From contig DAKN01000045.1 in assembly GCA_002499185.1 (NCBI GenBank), forward strand, positions 1,255 through 6,464: 5,210 nucleotides of DNA, in the 5' to 3' direction. This document shows, in pieces, positions 4,113-5,210 of the stretch (position 1 is the first letter of the stretch; every line of letters starts with the position of its first letter). The translations under genes and the position numbers were made by a program. Source of the DNA: Candidatus Pacearchaeota archaeon UBA284 (GTDB lineage Archaea > Nanobdellota > Nanobdellia > Pacearchaeales > UBA284). The notes below the pieces were generated by a model. It was not told where the DNA came from. It was given only the letters and a program-made list of their open reading frames with translations, and did no database searches.

Positions 4113-5210
4113 ATGAAAGAAAAAGGGTTGACAGAATCAGAAGCATCAGATAGACTGCGAAGATATGGTTATAATGAAATAAGGGAAATGCACAAAATTT
4201 CTGCAATAAAGATTTTACTAAGGCAGATAAGACACAATTTTATTATTTATCTTTTAACAGCAGCAGTTATTCTGTCTTTTTTCGTGGGAAAAAGCATTAC
4301 AGCATATGTTATAATCTTTGTAATATTAATGGTTATTTTTACCGGATTCTTCCAAGAATATAAGGCAGAAAAATCAATAAATGCCCTCAAAGAAATGCTT
4401 ACTCCCCTTTCGATAGTTTTAAGAAATGGCAAAGAAAAAGAGATTTTTTCAAGGGAAATTGTTCCAGGAGACATAGTGGTCTTAAGAACAGGAGAAAAAA
4501 TCCCCGCAGATTGTATTATTTTAGAAGAAAAAAATCTTCTGGTTAATGAATCTATTTTAACAGGAGAATCAAATGAAGTAAGAAAAGAAGCTTCAAAGAA
4601 TGAAAAAAGTTATTCTGATAAAAATCTTCTTTTTATGGGTTCATTTATTGTTGATGGAAAAGCTGTTTGTAGGGTTTTACATACTGGGATGGATACAAAA
4701 TTTGGGCATATTTCTAAGATGATTTCTACTGCAGAAAAAGAACTTCCTCTTCAAAAGAAAATAAACAAAATTGTCAAGATAATGGTTTTTATTGCAATCT
4801 GTATTTCTCTAGCAACAGGACTTTTAATGTTTTTTAGAAATACAAATATTTCAACAGATTCAATGATTGAAATAGCAATATTAGTGATCGCATTATGTGT
4901 TTCTGCTTTTCCAGAAGGATTTCCAGTAGTATTGACAACAGCTCTTTCTGTAGGGGCTCATAGAATGGCTAAAAAAAATGCAATCGTAAATAGGATGTCA
5001 ATAATTGAAACCTTAGGAGAAACAACAATAATTTGTTCAGACAAAACAGGAACAATAACTAAGGGAGAAATGACTGCTAAAAAATTATTCTGCAACGATA
5101 AAATTATTGATATCTCTGGAACAGGATATAATGGAAAAGGAGAATTTAGTATAGAAGGAAAAAAGATAGAGCCTCTTGAAGATGAAACCATAAAGCAAAT
5201 AATGAATCTT
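4113..5210 (+). CDS. P-type cation-transporting ATPase, N-terminal part
   Basis: Membrane pump that moves cations using ATP through a phosphorylated aspartate; 366 residues are present and the frame runs off the right edge. An N-terminal cation-ATPase region (GLTESEASDRLRRYGYNEI, 5-23) precedes membrane segments 1-2 (about 43-80). The actuator domain (about 95-205) has the dephosphorylation motif TGES (150-153). Segments 3-4 (about 222-285) carry PEGFP (267-271), the place of the PEGLP ion-site motif of type II pumps, with E268 matching the Ca-binding Glu of SERCA. The phosphorylation site is CSDKTGT with D310. The start of the nucleotide-binding domain follows. The PEGxP motif and KKNAIV...ETLGETTIICSDKTGT block place it with type II (Ca-like) ATPases rather than heavy-metal CPx pumps; the ion cannot be fixed because segments 5-6 are missing. 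The upstream frame has no other start codon until an AT-rich promoter. It is divergent from RNase P RNA. Confidence 0.95.
   Translation, partial: MKEKGLTESEASDRLRRYGYNEIREMHKISAIKILLRQIRHNFIIYLLTAAVILSFFVGKSITAYVIIFVILMVIFTGFFQEYKAEKSINALKEMLTPLSIVLRNGKEKEIFSREIVPGDIVVLRTGEKIPADCIILEEKNLLVNESILTGESNEVRKEASKNEKSYSDKNLLFMGSFIVDGKAVCRVLHTGMDTKFGHISKMISTAEKELPLQKKINKIVKIMVFIAICISLATGLLMFFRNTNISTDSMIEIAILVIALCVSAFPEGFPVVLTTALSVGAHRMAKKNAIVNRMSIIETLGETTIICSDKTGTITKGEMTAKKLFCNDKIIDISGTGYNGKGEFSIEGKKIEPLEDETIKQIMNL

Noticed and set aside
4247..4474. Minus-strand open frame inside the ATPase gene
   Set aside because: Antisense to conserved P-type ATPase sequence.
4958..5191. Second minus-strand open frame inside the ATPase gene
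   Set aside because: Antisense to the phosphorylation-site region of the pump, including DKTGT.

Overview
This AT-rich window most likely comes from an archaeon with a small, compact genome, probably a DPANN lineage of the Woesearchaeota/Pacearchaeota kind. The evidence is an archaeal-type RNase P RNA, a Sec61-beta gene, a HisRS of the archaeal/eukaryotic type, and TATA-like boxes 24-27 nt upstream of nearly every gene. Most protein genes appear to be leaderless, with the TATA box about 25 nt before the start codon and no Shine-Dalgarno (SD) site. The lineage is an inference from gene style; no marker here fixes it.

Almost everything left of 4012 is read leftwards (minus strand). In transcription order: RNase P RNA (4012-3628); a 50-residue Sec61-beta protein (3557-3405); two small, mostly helical proteins of unknown function (3221-2739 and 2600-2127) that look like diverged relatives of each other; a 64-bp inverted-repeat structure (2019-2082) that may be an RNA; tRNA-His(GTG) (1969-1898) directly followed by hisS, its own synthetase (1871-699); and two short unrecognised proteins (598-347 and 292-17), each with its own promoter. 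On the plus strand, a P-type cation-transporting ATPase starts at 4113, divergent from the RNase P RNA gene, and runs off the right edge. A 22-codon plus-strand reading frame at 3356-3424 has a good ribosome binding site but is only a candidate.

Much of the region serves core information processing and membranes: RNase P RNA (tRNA 5' maturation), tRNA-His with HisRS (histidine decoding), Sec61-beta (protein export) and the cation pump. The points most worth a second look are the tRNA-His/hisS unit with a promoter placed exactly for a leaderless tRNA carrying a templated G-1, the paired helical proteins, the three-way-junction-like element at 2019-2082, and the altered motif-3 approach loop of HisRS. 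I see no mobile element, CRISPR array or defence system. No gene-free stretch exceeds 300 bases; the longest is about 180 bases (3222-3404).
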